From Zeimonas sp050187175 (GTDB taxonomy: Bacteria > Pseudomonadota > Gammaproteobacteria > Burkholderiales > Burkholderiaceae_E), in NCBI GenBank assembly GCA_050187175.1, contig JBFWXS010000024.1:1-64000 (forward strand): a stretch of 64,000 bases of DNA, given 5' to 3'. The stretch's first letter is position 1. Each line of letters opens with the position of its first letter. Made by a program: the position numbers and the translations under genes. Of this stretch, positions 1-8,296 are shown in pieces. Below the pieces are notes generated by a model. It saw only the letters and a list, made by a program, of their open reading frames with translations, made no database searches and was not told the DNA's origin.

Positions 1-42
1 GCCTGGGTGGGCGCGGCGCTGTATGCGCAGCCGAGAAGCGCA

Positions 43-188
43 GGAAGCTTGGACCGCGAGCGCAGCGCGCCACCACTACTGACTTACGGCGTCTGTCTGA
101 GCGGAGCTCCCCACAGGGGAGCGCAGCGAGTTACGCCGTGGGACAAGCTTCCGAGCATCGCAGGGAACCCCTTTGCGAAGCAAAGGGG
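43..188. repeat. Nested inverted repeats, candidate structured or interspersed element
   Basis: Four perfect stems are visible. GGAAGCTTG (43-51) pairs with CAAGCTTCC (144-152). Inside it ACGGCGT (86-92) pairs with ACGCCGT (132-138). At the centre GCTCCCC (106-112) pairs with GGGGAGC (116-122) across an ACA loop. Just outside, CCCCTTTGC (168-176) pairs with GCAAAGGGG (180-188) across a GAA loop. No T-run follows, so it is not a typical intrinsic terminator. It could be an interspersed palindromic repeat or a structured RNA. I do not recognise a family. Confidence 0.5.
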
Positions 189-321
189 CAAGCATCCAGC
201 GCCGCGCCCACCCAGGCCCAGGCCGCCCGGCGCCTCGCTCCGTTCAGCCGCAGCGCCCGACCCACGCCTTTGCCCGCCACACCCGAAGCACGCATTCCCC
301 GAAACCGCGCACGCAGATCGC

Positions 322-327
322 TATAAT
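322..327 (+). promoter_or_regulatory. Consensus -10 box for the 2-hydroxyacid dehydrogenase gene
   Basis: TATAAT matches the sigma-70 -10 consensus exactly and lies 25 bp before the start codon at 352. I see no good -35 element at the usual distance. A transcript starting about 7 bp downstream would have a leader of under 20 nt that still includes the AAGGAGA ribosome-binding site (341-347). Confidence 0.45.
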
Positions 328-351
328 CGCCCGCATCCCGAAGGAGACCCG

Positions 352-1326
352 ATGGCCGACCGCCCCAAGCTGCTGATCACCCGCCAGGTCTTCCCCGAGG
401 TGATCGATCATCTGTCGCCGCACTTCGACATCGTCTCCAACCAGGCCGACGACGAATGGACGCCGGCCGAGCTGCTGCAGCGCGCGGCCGATCGCGATGC
501 CTTGTTCGTCGTCTCGTCGGACCGTGTCGACCGAGCGCTGATCGATGCCTGTCCGCGGCTGAAGATGATCGCCACCGGCTCGGTTGGTTACAACCACATC
601 GATCTGCGCGCCTGCGCCGAGCGCGGTATCGGCGTCAGCAATACCCCCGACGTGCTCACCGAGGCTACGGCCGATATGGCCTGGGCCTTGTTGATGGCGA
701 CAGCCCGGCGCATCTGCGAATCGGAACACTGGCTGCGCGCGGGACACTGGCAGCGCTGGGCCTTCGACCAGTTCCTGGGTGCCGACGTGCACGGCGCCAC
801 GCTGGGCATCATCGGCATGGGCCGCATCGGGTCGGCTGTGGCGCGGCGCGCGCGGGGCTTCGACATGAAGCTGCTGTACGCCAATCGCAGCCGGGCCGCC
901 AACGAGGCCGAGCTGGGTGCGCGCTTCGTCGGCAAGGACGAGCTGCTGCGCGAAGCCGATCACGTCGTGCTGGTGCTGCCCTATTCGCCGCAGACGCACC
1001 ACACGATCGGCGCGCGCGAGCTGGCGCTGATGAAGCCGACCGCGACGCTGATCAACATCGCGCGCGGCGGCATCATCGACGACGCGGCGCTGGTGCAGGC
1101 GCTGCGCGCCGGGCGCATCGGCGGTGCCGGCCTGGACGTCTACGAGAACGAGCCGGCGCTCGATCCCGGCCTGCTGGACGTGCCCAATGTCGTCCTGACG
1201 CCGCACATCGGCAGCGCCACGCGCAGCTCGCGCGTCGGCATGGCGATGCTGGCGGCGCGTAATCTGGTGGCGTTCGCGGCCGGCCGGCCGCTGCCGACGC
1301 CGGTGGCGACCGGGGCTGCTGCCTGA
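352..1326 (+). CDS. D-2-hydroxyacid dehydrogenase (glyoxylate/hydroxypyruvate reductase-like)
   Basis: A 324-residue NAD(P)-dependent reductase of the D-isomer-specific 2-hydroxyacid dehydrogenase family, expected to be cytosolic and to interconvert 2-keto acids and D-2-hydroxy acids. The nucleotide-binding loop GMGRIG is at residues 155-160. The catalytic Arg is R238 (NIARGG), the Glu is E267 (ENEP) and the His is H285 (TPHIG). Start chosen at ATG 352 because AAGGAGA lies 5 bp upstream and because family members begin shortly before such a LLIT strand; the frame stays open far upstream but looks non-coding. Its stop overlaps the next start (TGATG), so the two are probably translationally coupled. 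The exact substrate cannot be read from sequence; GhrB/GyaR-type activity is the best guess. Confidence 0.88.
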   Translation: MADRPKLLITRQVFPEVIDHLSPHFDIVSNQADDEWTPAELLQRAADRDALFVVSSDRVDRALIDACPRLKMIATGSVGYNHIDLRACAERGIGVSNTPDVLTEATADMAWALLMATARRICESEHWLRAGHWQRWAFDQFLGADVHGATLGIIGMGRIGSAVARRARGFDMKLLYANRSRAANEAELGARFVGKDELLREADHVVLVLPYSPQTHHTIGARELALMKPTATLINIARGGIIDDAALVQALRAGRIGGAGLDVYENEPALDPGLLDVPNVVLTPHIGSATRSSRVGMAMLAARNLVAFAAGRPLPTPVATGAAA

Positions 1327-2585
1327 TGCCGACCGCAGTGCAGCTGGGCGGCGCGATTCTGTTCGCGATCGCCGTCATCCACACGTTCTCGGCCAAGATG
1401 TTCGAGCGGCTGGCGCGCCTGCAGCCGGCGCATGCCGGTATCTGGCATCTGCTGGGCGAAGTCGAGGTGGTGTTCGGCTTCTGGGCCATGGTGCTGATCG
1501 TCTACATGGCGTTCACGGCCGGCGGCGGCGAGGCGCTCGCGTATCTGGAAGGGCGCAACTTCACCGAACCGATGTTCGTGTTCACGATCATGGTGATCGC
1601 GGCCAGCCGGCCCATCCTGCGGCTGGCGCAGGGCTGCGTCAGCGTCGCGGCGCGCGCGCTGCCTATGCCGGCGGCGATGTCGACGTATTTCGTCGCGCTG
1701 TCGCTGGTGCCGCTGCTGGGCTCGTTCATCACCGAGCCGGCGGCGATGACGCTGGCGGCGCTGCTGCTGCGCGAGCGTTTCTACCGCGCCGGATTGTCGA
1801 CGCGGCTGCAGTACGCGACGATAGGCGTGCTGTTCGTCAATGTCTCGATCGGCGGCACGCTGACGCCGTACGCCGCGCCGCCGGTGCTCATGGTGGCCGG
1901 CACCTGGGGCTGGGACCTGAGCTACATGCTGACGCACTTCGGCTGGCGCTCGGCGCTGGCCGTCTGCGTCAATGCGGCCGGCGTCACCTGGCTGTTCAGC
2001 CAGGAGCTGCGCCAGCTGCAGATGCCGCGCGCGTCCGACGCTGCCGCCGTACCGGTGCCTCTGCCGCTGGTGCTGCTGCATCTGGCCTTCCTGGTCGGCG
2101 TCGTGGTGTTCGCGCACCATCCGGTCGTGTTCATGGGGCTGTTCCTGTTCTTCCTCGGCGTGGCCACTGCTTATTCGCGGTACCAGGACCGGCTGATCCT
2201 GCGCGAAGGGCTGCTGGTGGCCTTCTTCCTCGCGGGGCTGGTCGTGCTCGGCGGCCAGCAGCAGTGGTGGCTGCAGCCGCTGCTGGAAGGGATGAGTCCG
2301 ACGGCGGTCTACTACGGCGCTACCGCGCTGACCGCGATCACCGACAATGCCGCGCTCACCTATCTCGGCTCGCTGGTGGAAGGCCTCACCGAGGAGTTCA
2401 AGTACGCGCTGGTGGCCGGTGCCGTCACCGGAGGCGGGCTGACGGTGATCGCGAATGCGCCGAATCCCGCCGGTTATTCGATCCTGAAGGATCAGTTCGC
2501 CGACCAGGAGATCAGCGCGCTGGGCCTGCTGCTGGCGGCGCTGGTGCCGACCATCGTCGCGATCCTGGCGTTCCGCGCGATCTAG
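1326..2585 (+). CDS. Putative Na+/H+ antiporter, multi-pass membrane protein
   Basis: A 419-residue integral membrane protein with roughly ten or more hydrophobic segments. The overall look (long helices, a conserved acidic and Asn-rich stretch TAITDNAALTYLGS around residues 337-350, and VIANAPNPAG around 376-385) matches the family annotated as putative Na+/H+ antiporter. The ATG overlaps the stop of the dehydrogenase gene by one base, so both genes are probably co-transcribed and coupled. The transported ion is inferred from family annotation only. There is no signal peptide beyond the first membrane helix. Confidence 0.72.
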   Translation: MPTAVQLGGAILFAIAVIHTFSAKMFERLARLQPAHAGIWHLLGEVEVVFGFWAMVLIVYMAFTAGGGEALAYLEGRNFTEPMFVFTIMVIAASRPILRLAQGCVSVAARALPMPAAMSTYFVALSLVPLLGSFITEPAAMTLAALLLRERFYRAGLSTRLQYATIGVLFVNVSIGGTLTPYAAPPVLMVAGTWGWDLSYMLTHFGWRSALAVCVNAAGVTWLFSQELRQLQMPRASDAAAVPVPLPLVLLHLAFLVGVVVFAHHPVVFMGLFLFFLGVATAYSRYQDRLILREGLLVAFFLAGLVVLGGQQQWWLQPLLEGMSPTAVYYGATALTAITDNAALTYLGSLVEGLTEEFKYALVAGAVTGGGLTVIANAPNPAGYSILKDQFADQEISALGLLLAALVPTIVAILAFRAI

Positions 2586-2603
2586 CGGACGTCGCGCCGT
2601 GCG

Positions 2604-2864
2604 TCACGCGGCCTTCAGATCCTCGACCAGGTCGATGTACTGCTGCTTGGCCTGGTCGGCCGGCGTGCCGGCCAGCGCGTTCCAGGCGTCCCATTTGGCG
2701 CGGGCGACGAAGTCGGTGGCGCCGGGGCGCGGCGGCTGCGCGTCGCCCTCGCTGGCCTGCTTGTAAAGCGCGTACAGGCGCAGCAGCGTCATGTTATCGG
2801 GGCGCTCCGGCAACTGCTTGGAGTCGGCTACCGCCTGCTCGAATCGGGGGTCCAGATCGGCCAT
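2604..2864 (-). CDS. Acyl-CoA-binding protein
   Basis: An 86-residue helical protein of the ACBP family, which binds long-chain acyl-CoA esters in the cytosol and buffers their pool. Diagnostic features are an N-terminal FEQAV helix, MTLLRLYALYKQASEGD (residues 25-41), and KWDAWNALAG (57-66), which together form the four-helix bundle and acyl-CoA pocket. Length agrees with the 85-90 residue norm. Its 3' end faces the antiporter gene, with only 18 bp between stop codons. It reads away from the DUF924 gene at 2979. Bacterial ACBPs are widespread in Burkholderiales; no substrate specificity can be deduced. Confidence 0.9.
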   Translation of the reverse strand: MADLDPRFEQAVADSKQLPERPDNMTLLRLYALYKQASEGDAQPPRPGATDFVARAKWDAWNALAGTPADQAKQQYIDLVEDLKAA

Positions 2865-2978
2865 GTCGGTTCCTTGCTCAGATAGCCAAGTATCATAGCA
2901 ATGGAGAAGCGGCGCCCGGCGCGCTGCCGAGCTTCCTGATCCGGAATTCTTTTCGGTCCGGCATTCTGCGAGACGGTC

Positions 2979-3557
2979 GTGACACCTTCAGCAACTGATG
3001 TGCTCGAGTTCTGGTTCGGCGGCGCCGACGGCCGCCGCCACGGCCAGGTGCGCCCCGAATGGTTCACCAAGGATCCGGCCTTCGACCGGCTCATCGCCGA
3101 CCGCTTCGGCGTGCTGATCGACGAGGCGCTGGCCGGCCGGCTGGCGCACTGGGCCGGTTCGCCGCAGGACGCGCTGGCGCTGATCATCGTGCTCGACCAG
3201 TTCACGCGCAACGTGTTCCGCGACACGCCGCGCATGTTCGCCGGCGATCCGCTGGCGCTGGCGCTTGCGCGCCGGCTCGTTGCCGACGGGCAGGACACGG
3301 CGCTGACGCCGCTGCAGCGCTGGTTCTGTTATCTGCCGTTCGAGCATTCGGAAGAACTGGCGATGCAGCACGAGTCGCTGCGCCTGTTCGGCATGCTGCG
3401 CAGCGATCCGCTGGCGGGCGGCGCGTTCGACTGGGCGCAGCGGCACTACGACGTGATCGAGCGCTTCGGCCGCTTTCCACATCGCAACGCCATCCTCGGG
3501 CGCAGTTCGACGCCGGAGGAACTGGCTTTCCTCGACCAGCCGGGCTCGCGCTTCTGA
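2979..3557 (+). CDS. DUF924 family protein
   Basis: A 192-residue soluble protein beginning at a GTG codon. It carries the hallmarks of the DUF924 family: the N-terminal DVLEFWFGG stretch, LIIVLDQFTRNVFRD near residues 69-83, the WFCYLPFEHSE segment near 112-122, and the C-terminal FGRFPHRNAILGR (about 165-177). The biochemical role is unknown; the structure is predicted to be all-helical and TPR-like. It is one base from the next gene's start, so the two are probably co-transcribed. The GTG start is supported by the conserved EFWF motif beginning nine residues later; no clear Shine-Dalgarno is seen. Confidence 0.85.
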   Translation: MTPSATDVLEFWFGGADGRRHGQVRPEWFTKDPAFDRLIADRFGVLIDEALAGRLAHWAGSPQDALALIIVLDQFTRNVFRDTPRMFAGDPLALALARRLVADGQDTALTPLQRWFCYLPFEHSEELAMQHESLRLFGMLRSDPLAGGAFDWAQRHYDVIERFGRFPHRNAILGRSSTPEELAFLDQPGSRF

Positions 3558-3558
3558 G

Positions 3559-4011
3559 ATGAGAGAAACCGCACTGCTGCTGCACATCGGAGCCGTCGCC
3601 ATCTGGGTCGGCGGCATGTTCTTCGCCCACTACTGTCTGCGGCCTGCGGCGGCCGTCCTGGAGCCGCCGCAGCGCCTGACGCTGATGTCGATCACGCTCA
3701 GGCGCTTCTTCTCGGTGCTGCACGTCACCATCGCCGTGATTTGGCTGACCGGCCTGCGGATGATGGAGCACGTAGGCTTCGCGGCCGCGCCGCGCGCCTG
3801 GCATCTGATGCTCGGCCTGGGCGCGCTGATGACGCTGGTCTTTGCGATCGCTGCGTGGTACCTCAACCCGCGGCTGCGCAAGGCGGTCGCCGAGCAGCGC
3901 TGGGCCGACGGCGGCGCTGTGCTCGCGCGGATCCGGCAGCTGGTCGCCTTCAATCTCGTGCTGGGTCTGCTCACGATCGTGGTCGCGACGATCGGCCCGC
4001 TGGCGGGCTGA
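3559..4011 (+). CDS. Small CopD-like integral membrane protein
   Basis: A 150-residue protein with four hydrophobic segments (approximately 5-25, 48-68, 80-101 and 128-148). The HIGAVAIWVGGMFFA start and the spaced membrane His residues resemble the CopD/YebZ-like and related small membrane families, but the match is by eye only. It starts one base after the DUF924 stop and is followed 44 bp later by the SulP gene, so a small operon is likely. Function is not established. Possible roles include haem or metal handling at the inner membrane. Confidence 0.6.
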   Translation: MRETALLLHIGAVAIWVGGMFFAHYCLRPAAAVLEPPQRLTLMSITLRRFFSVLHVTIAVIWLTGLRMMEHVGFAAAPRAWHLMLGLGALMTLVFAIAAWYLNPRLRKAVAEQRWADGGAVLARIRQLVAFNLVLGLLTIVVATIGPLAG

Positions 4012-4055
4012 GGCCGTTCACGGATGAGCGCTCCGGCCGGCCCAGGCGCTCGGTG

Positions 4056-5837
4056 ATGCCGAGCCTGCAGCGCGTCTTTCCGTTCCTGCGCTGGTGGCGG
4101 CTGGTCGATGGATCCACACTGCGCGCCGATGCGCTGGCCGGCCTGGTGGGCGCCCTGATGGTGCTGCCGCAGGGCGTCGCGTTCGCCACGCTGGCCGGCC
4201 TGCCGCCTGCCTACGGGCTGTACTGCGCGCTGATGCCGACGATCGTCGCGGCGCTGTTCGGGTCCTCGATGCATACGGTCTCGGGGCCGACCAATGCGCT
4301 GTCGCTGATGACCTTTGCCTCGCTGTCGCCGCTGGCGCTGCCCGGCTCGCCCGAGTACATCCGGCTGGCGATGGCGCTGGCCTTCGTCACCGGGACGATC
4401 ATGCTGCTGCTCGGCGTGCTGCGGCTGGGCACGATCGTCAACTTCATCTCGCAGCCGGTCATCGTCGGCTTCACCGCCGGTGCCGGCGTGCTGATCCTGG
4501 TCAGCCAGCTGGGTCCGCTCACCGGGATCCAGGTGCCCAGCGGCGCATCGTTCGCGGCCGCGCTGCGCATCGTGGCGGAGCGGATCGGTGCGCTGCAGCC
4601 GGCGGTGCTGCTGGTCGCCGTCATCACCGTCGCGGTCGGATGGCTGCTGCGCCGCTATGCGCCCCGCTGGCCGGGCGTGGTCGTCGCGATGCTTGCCGGC
4701 ACGGCGCTGGCGCATCTGCTCAATACCGCATTCGGTGCGTCGGCCACCGGCATCACGATGCTGGCGCCTATCCCGCGGCAGCTGCCGGCGCCCGGCTGGC
4801 CGGGGCTGGATCCGGCCACGCTGGGCGAGCTCAGCGGCGTGGCGGTCGCGGTGGCGATCGTCTCGCTGACGCAGTCGGTGTCCATCGCCAAAGCCATCGC
4901 TCTGCGTACCGGACAGCGCATAGACGGCAACCAGGAGTTCATCGGGCAGGGCTTGTCCAATATCGCCGCCGGCCTGTTCTCCGGCTTCCCCACCAGCGCC
5001 TCGGTCAACCGCTCCGGCCCGAACGTCGAGGCCGGCGCCGTGACGCCGCTGGCGGCCGTGTTCTCGGCGGTGGTGCTGGGCCTGATCATCCTGCTGTTCG
5101 CCCCCTGGGTCGCGTGGCTGCCGCATGCGGCCGTGGCCGGCGTGCTGTTCCTGGCCGCGTTGTCGCTGATCGACGTCGGCCGCATCCGCGCCACGCTGAA
5201 GATGAGCCGCCCCGAGGCCGGCGTGCTGCTGCTGACGCTGGTCGGCACGCTGATGATGAGGCTGGAGGTCGCGGTGCTGGTCGGCGTGGCCGCGTCGCTG
5301 GTCCTGTACCTGAACCGGACCTCGCGGCCGACAATGCGCAGTCTGGTGCCGGACGCGCTGGCCGCCGACCGTCCGCTGGTGCCGGTCAGCGCCGATCGCC
5401 GCGAATGCCCGCAGCTTAAGATCCTCAGCGTCGAAGGATCGATCTACTTCGGCGCGGTCAATCACGTCGAGACGCACTTCGACCTGCTGCGCGAGTTCGT
5501 GCCCGGCCAGAAGCATCTGCTGCTGATAGCGCGCAACATCAACTTCGTCGATGTCGCCGGTACGCAGGCGCTGCTTGCCGAGGCGCAGCGGCGGCGCGCC
5601 GGCGGCGGTGCGCTGTATCTGTACGGACTCAGGCAGTCGGTGGCCGACTTCCTGCAGCGCGGAGACGCGCTGGACACGATAGGCCGCGACTGCGTGTTCG
5701 ACAGCAAGAACACGGCCATCGCGACCATCTTCGAACGGCTCGATCCCGCCATCTGCCGCCGCTGCACGGCGCGCATCTTCTACGAGTGCCAGCGCGTGCC
5801 GCCGCCCGACGGGGAGGGCGAGGACGGCAAGCGCTGA
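4056..5837 (+). CDS. SulP family anion transporter with C-terminal STAS domain
   Basis: A 593-residue inner-membrane transporter of the SulP/SLC26 family. The first transmembrane block follows a short cytosolic N-terminus and contains GALMVLPQGVAFATLAGLPPAYGLY, the family hallmark. FSGFPTSASVNRSGPN lies in the middle of the permease domain. A STAS domain occupies roughly the last 140 residues, with KILSVEGSIYFGAVNHVE and the NFVDVAGTQALL strand-helix. The extreme C-terminus has a CRRC...FYEC Cys cluster, which could bind a metal. Start set at ATG 4056; GTG 4053 is in frame, and no strong Shine-Dalgarno distinguishes them. SulP proteins move sulfate, bicarbonate or dicarboxylates; the substrate here is not known. 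Confidence 0.88.
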   Translation: MPSLQRVFPFLRWWRLVDGSTLRADALAGLVGALMVLPQGVAFATLAGLPPAYGLYCALMPTIVAALFGSSMHTVSGPTNALSLMTFASLSPLALPGSPEYIRLAMALAFVTGTIMLLLGVLRLGTIVNFISQPVIVGFTAGAGVLILVSQLGPLTGIQVPSGASFAAALRIVAERIGALQPAVLLVAVITVAVGWLLRRYAPRWPGVVVAMLAGTALAHLLNTAFGASATGITMLAPIPRQLPAPGWPGLDPATLGELSGVAVAVAIVSLTQSVSIAKAIALRTGQRIDGNQEFIGQGLSNIAAGLFSGFPTSASVNRSGPNVEAGAVTPLAAVFSAVVLGLIILLFAPWVAWLPHAAVAGVLFLAALSLIDVGRIRATLKMSRPEAGVLLLTLVGTLMMRLEVAVLVGVAASLVLYLNRTSRPTMRSLVPDALAADRPLVPVSADRRECPQLKILSVEGSIYFGAVNHVETHFDLLREFVPGQKHLLLIARNINFVDVAGTQALLAEAQRRRAGGGALYLYGLRQSVADFLQRGDALDTIGRDCVFDSKNTAIATIFERLDPAICRRCTARIFYECQRVPPPDGEGEDGKR

Positions 5838-5848
5838 GGCGGGAGAGC

Positions 5849-7198
5849 TCAGGCGTCGGGGGCGGTGAACAGCCGTTCCATCTCGCGCCGGAACGCGACG
5901 GCCTGGTCTTCCGGGTCGAAGTCCACGTTCGACCACCGCACCGGCTGGCCGGCCGCCACGGGGCGCGCCAGCCGCAGATGATGCGCCAGGCCCAGCGGCA
6001 GCCCGCCGACGGCCAGCGAATCCTGCGCCGGCATCAGCCTGCCGTAGACGGTGAAACCGCCTTCGCCGTCGAGCATCTCGCCGGCGCGCAGATCGCGCTT
6101 GGCGGTGGCCACGACGTCGCCATGGAAGTGCTCGGGGGCGCCGGTGGGCTCGCGACGCAGTCCGACCGACGCGACGCTGATGCCCAGTTCGAGCCCGATC
6201 AGGTGATAGGGCTTGTACATCGCTGTGTAGTTGCCGCCCGGGTCGGTCACCAGCCCGTATTCGCGGAAGCAGCGCCGTACGTAGTCGGAATCGCCGGCGA
6301 AGCTGACGTAGACGCCCCAGCGCAGATCGCGGAACACCGGGCGGCCGTCGCGTTCGACGCTGGACACGACCTCGACCTGGCCGCGATGCTGCAGCCGGCC
6401 GCCGTCGGCCTGCGGCCGCAGCACGCGTGCCAGATCATCGACGCCGCAGGGCGGAAACTCGAGACCGTGAGCGGCGGGCCGCAGGCCGGTGGCATTGGCC
6501 ACCGCCGCCATCTCGATCGCCGACTTGGTGCCGTCGAGGAAGGAGTTGAACATCTGTGCGTTCATGCCGCCGATGCGCGCGTCCTCGGCCGTGATGCCGT
6601 AGTGCGGCCAGACGGTGTCCGGCGTCGATGCGTGATACTCCGGCAGGTACTTCGTGCCCTTGCCGGCGGCGACTACCTCGAAGCCGGCGGTCCGCGCCCA
6701 GTCGACCATCTCGCAGATCAGCGCCGGCTGGTCGCCGTAGGCCAGCGAATAGACGATGCCGGCCTCGCGCGCGCGGCGCGCCAGCAGCGGACCGGCGAGT
6801 GCGTCGGCTTCGACGTTCACCATGACGATGTGCTTGCCGTGCTCGCAGCAGGCCAGCACATGCCGGATGCCGGCCGACGGATGGCCGGTGGCATCGATGA
6901 CGATCTCGATCTCCGGGCTGGCGATCATCGCCAGCGCGTCGTCCAGCAGATGCGTGCTGCCGTGCCGCACGGCTTCCGCGACACTGGACGCCGTCAGCGC
7001 CGCAGGGGGCCAGCCCACGCGTTCCAGCGCTTCGCGGGCGCGCGGCGGCGACAGGTCGGCGACGGCAGCCAGGTGCATGCCCGGCGTGCGACGCACCTGC
7101 GACAAGTACATCGATCCGAACTTGCCGGCGCCTATCAGTCCGATGCGCAGCGGCCGGCCTTCGGCGGCGCGCTGCCTGAGCATGCGGTGCAGGTTCAC
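5849..7198 (-). CDS. NAD(P)-dependent oxidoreductase with C-terminal SAF domain
   Basis: A 449-residue protein. An N-terminal Rossmann domain opens with IGLIGAGKFGSMYLSQV (about residues 18-34), and the middle has the homoserine-dehydrogenase-like GKGTKYLP region. A C-terminal SAF-like part contains AKRDLRAGEMLDGEGGFTVYG. The start is a GTG at 7198, chosen because a TGAGGAG ribosome-binding site lies 6 bp before it; an open frame upstream to 7474 lacks such a signal. Proteins of this architecture are commonly annotated as Gfo/Idh/MocA-like or SAF-domain oxidoreductases and occur in sugar or polyol catabolism. The substrate here is unknown. The gene diverges from the diiron-protein gene at 7380 across an AT-richer spacer. 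Confidence 0.75.
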   Translation of the reverse strand: MNLHRMLRQRAAEGRPLRIGLIGAGKFGSMYLSQVRRTPGMHLAAVADLSPPRAREALERVGWPPAALTASSVAEAVRHGSTHLLDDALAMIASPEIEIVIDATGHPSAGIRHVLACCEHGKHIVMVNVEADALAGPLLARRAREAGIVYSLAYGDQPALICEMVDWARTAGFEVVAAGKGTKYLPEYHASTPDTVWPHYGITAEDARIGGMNAQMFNSFLDGTKSAIEMAAVANATGLRPAAHGLEFPPCGVDDLARVLRPQADGGRLQHRGQVEVVSSVERDGRPVFRDLRWGVYVSFAGDSDYVRRCFREYGLVTDPGGNYTAMYKPYHLIGLELGISVASVGLRREPTGAPEHFHGDVVATAKRDLRAGEMLDGEGGFTVYGRLMPAQDSLAVGGLPLGLAHHLRLARPVAAGQPVRWSNVDFDPEDQAVAFRREMERLFTAPDA

Positions 7199-7379
7199 GA
7201 AGGACTCCTCACGGCGATGTTCACGCCGGGTGTCGCGCAGATACATTGCGCGAATAAGGTCTGAACATAAATAGTATTGGAAGCACAGGAAGCCGTTCCC
7301 TAGCATAGCCGGAACTCCCGCGCTCCGGCCGCTGCCTGCCGGCCAGCGCTGAATCCGTCCGCTGACGAAGGAACTGCCC
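7199..7379. other. Divergent intergenic region with likely promoters
   Basis: This 181-bp spacer separates the minus-strand oxidoreductase and the plus-strand ferritin-like gene. The central part (about 7243-7282) is markedly richer in A and T than the surroundings (CGAATAAGGTCTGAACATAA and beyond), as expected for promoter DNA. A TAGTAT hexamer at 7273-7278 could be a plus-strand -10 box, but no well-spaced -35 is evident, so no promoter is called. Confidence 0.4.
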
Positions 7380-8288
7380 ATGCAAGCATCGCTTCTCGAA
7401 GAGATCGTCCAGGTTCCCAACCCGTATCCGGTGGTCTCCAAGCTGGAATACCCGGAAGTCTGGCGCCTATGCACGCAGGCGCGCGAGCTGGCCTGGGACC
7501 CGGTCGCCGATATCGACTATTCCGATCTCAGGGATGCCGAGCTTTCGCCCGAGGTGCGGCAGGCCGGGGCCGAATGGTGGAGCCTGCGGGCGTGGATGGA
7601 GCACGGCGCCACTCCGTACGGCGCCGAGCGCTTGCGCGAGGCCATCTTCGAGCACCAGCCTTTCGAGGTCAAGCAGCACATCACGAACTTCATCGCGGAG
7701 GAATTCAGGCACCACGAGGCGAGCTTTCGAATCGCTGAGAGTCTGCATGCGTACGAGCCGACGCCGCGGGCGGACTACTTCAAGGACATCATCCCCCGCT
7801 TTCACGACGAGAAGGACGAGAAGGCGATGAGCTTCTTCGCCGGCCTGTCGGTCAATACGCTGTTCGAGCAGCTGTCGGGCGAACTGCTGCAGGCGCGCTA
7901 CGAGAACGCGCGCTTCGAGTCGATCCGCGAGGCGTGTCGTCTCATCCTGCGCGACGAGGCCCGCCACATCCAGTTCGGCCGGATCATCATGCGGCGCTTC
8001 TTCAGCGAGCTGCCGGCGGACGAGAAGCGGACGATCGGCGAGAAGGTGGCCAAGAAGCTGCGCGGCAGCCTGCTCAACGGCGTCTATGCCGTGGTGAGCC
8101 TGCCGCCCGATGAACGCGCGAGATCCGGCAGGAATCGCGCGCTTGCCGCGGAGAACGGGCTCGGAGCCACCCACCCGGACGAGGAGATGGCGATCATCCG
8201 CAAGGGCGTGCAGCGCATTCGCGAAGACGTCGGCGTCTATGGCGTGGAGGTTCCGTTCATTCCGGAACTCGACGGCGCGGTCAACTAG
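7380..8288 (+). CDS. Ferritin-like diiron protein of unknown function
   Basis: A 302-residue protein with the ligand pattern of a four-helix diiron carboxylate enzyme. E74 lies on the first helix, E108-F-R-H111 on the second, E163 on the third and E193-A-R-H196 on the fourth, that is E...ExxH...E...ExxH. Such proteins include AurF-like N-oxygenases, MiaE-like hydroxylases, ribonucleotide-reductase-like oxidases and ferritin-like oxygenases. The length fits an oxygenase better than an iron store. A GAAGGAAC ribosome-binding site precedes ATG 7380. The next gene, an esterase, begins 8 bp after its stop, so the pair is probably co-transcribed. The substrate is unknown; I assign the fold, not the reaction. 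Confidence 0.7.
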   Translation: MQASLLEEIVQVPNPYPVVSKLEYPEVWRLCTQARELAWDPVADIDYSDLRDAELSPEVRQAGAEWWSLRAWMEHGATPYGAERLREAIFEHQPFEVKQHITNFIAEEFRHHEASFRIAESLHAYEPTPRADYFKDIIPRFHDEKDEKAMSFFAGLSVNTLFEQLSGELLQARYENARFESIREACRLILRDEARHIQFGRIIMRRFFSELPADEKRTIGEKVAKKLRGSLLNGVYAVVSLPPDERARSGRNRALAAENGLGATHPDEEMAIIRKGVQRIREDVGVYGVEVPFIPELDGAVN

Positions 8289-8296
8289 ATGACGAG

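Larger units (their letters stand above)
1..351. other. Non-coding region upstream of the first gene
   Basis: No convincing gene lies here. An open frame runs from position 7 into the dehydrogenase gene, but its first 115 codons are low-complexity Pro/Arg/Ala sequence before a well-placed start at 352. The region holds a set of nested inverted repeats (43-188) and a consensus -10 box at 322-327, both listed separately. The end of any upstream gene lies outside the window. Confidence 0.6.

Noticed and set aside
7..351. N-terminal extension of the 2-hydroxyacid dehydrogenase
   Set aside because: Composition is non-coding-like, it crosses hairpins and a -10 box, and a good ribosome-binding site supports a start at 352.
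3630..5936. A 768-codon minus-strand frame opposite the SulP gene
   Set aside because: Low-complexity Arg/Gln/Asp composition and full overlap with a well-supported transporter gene.
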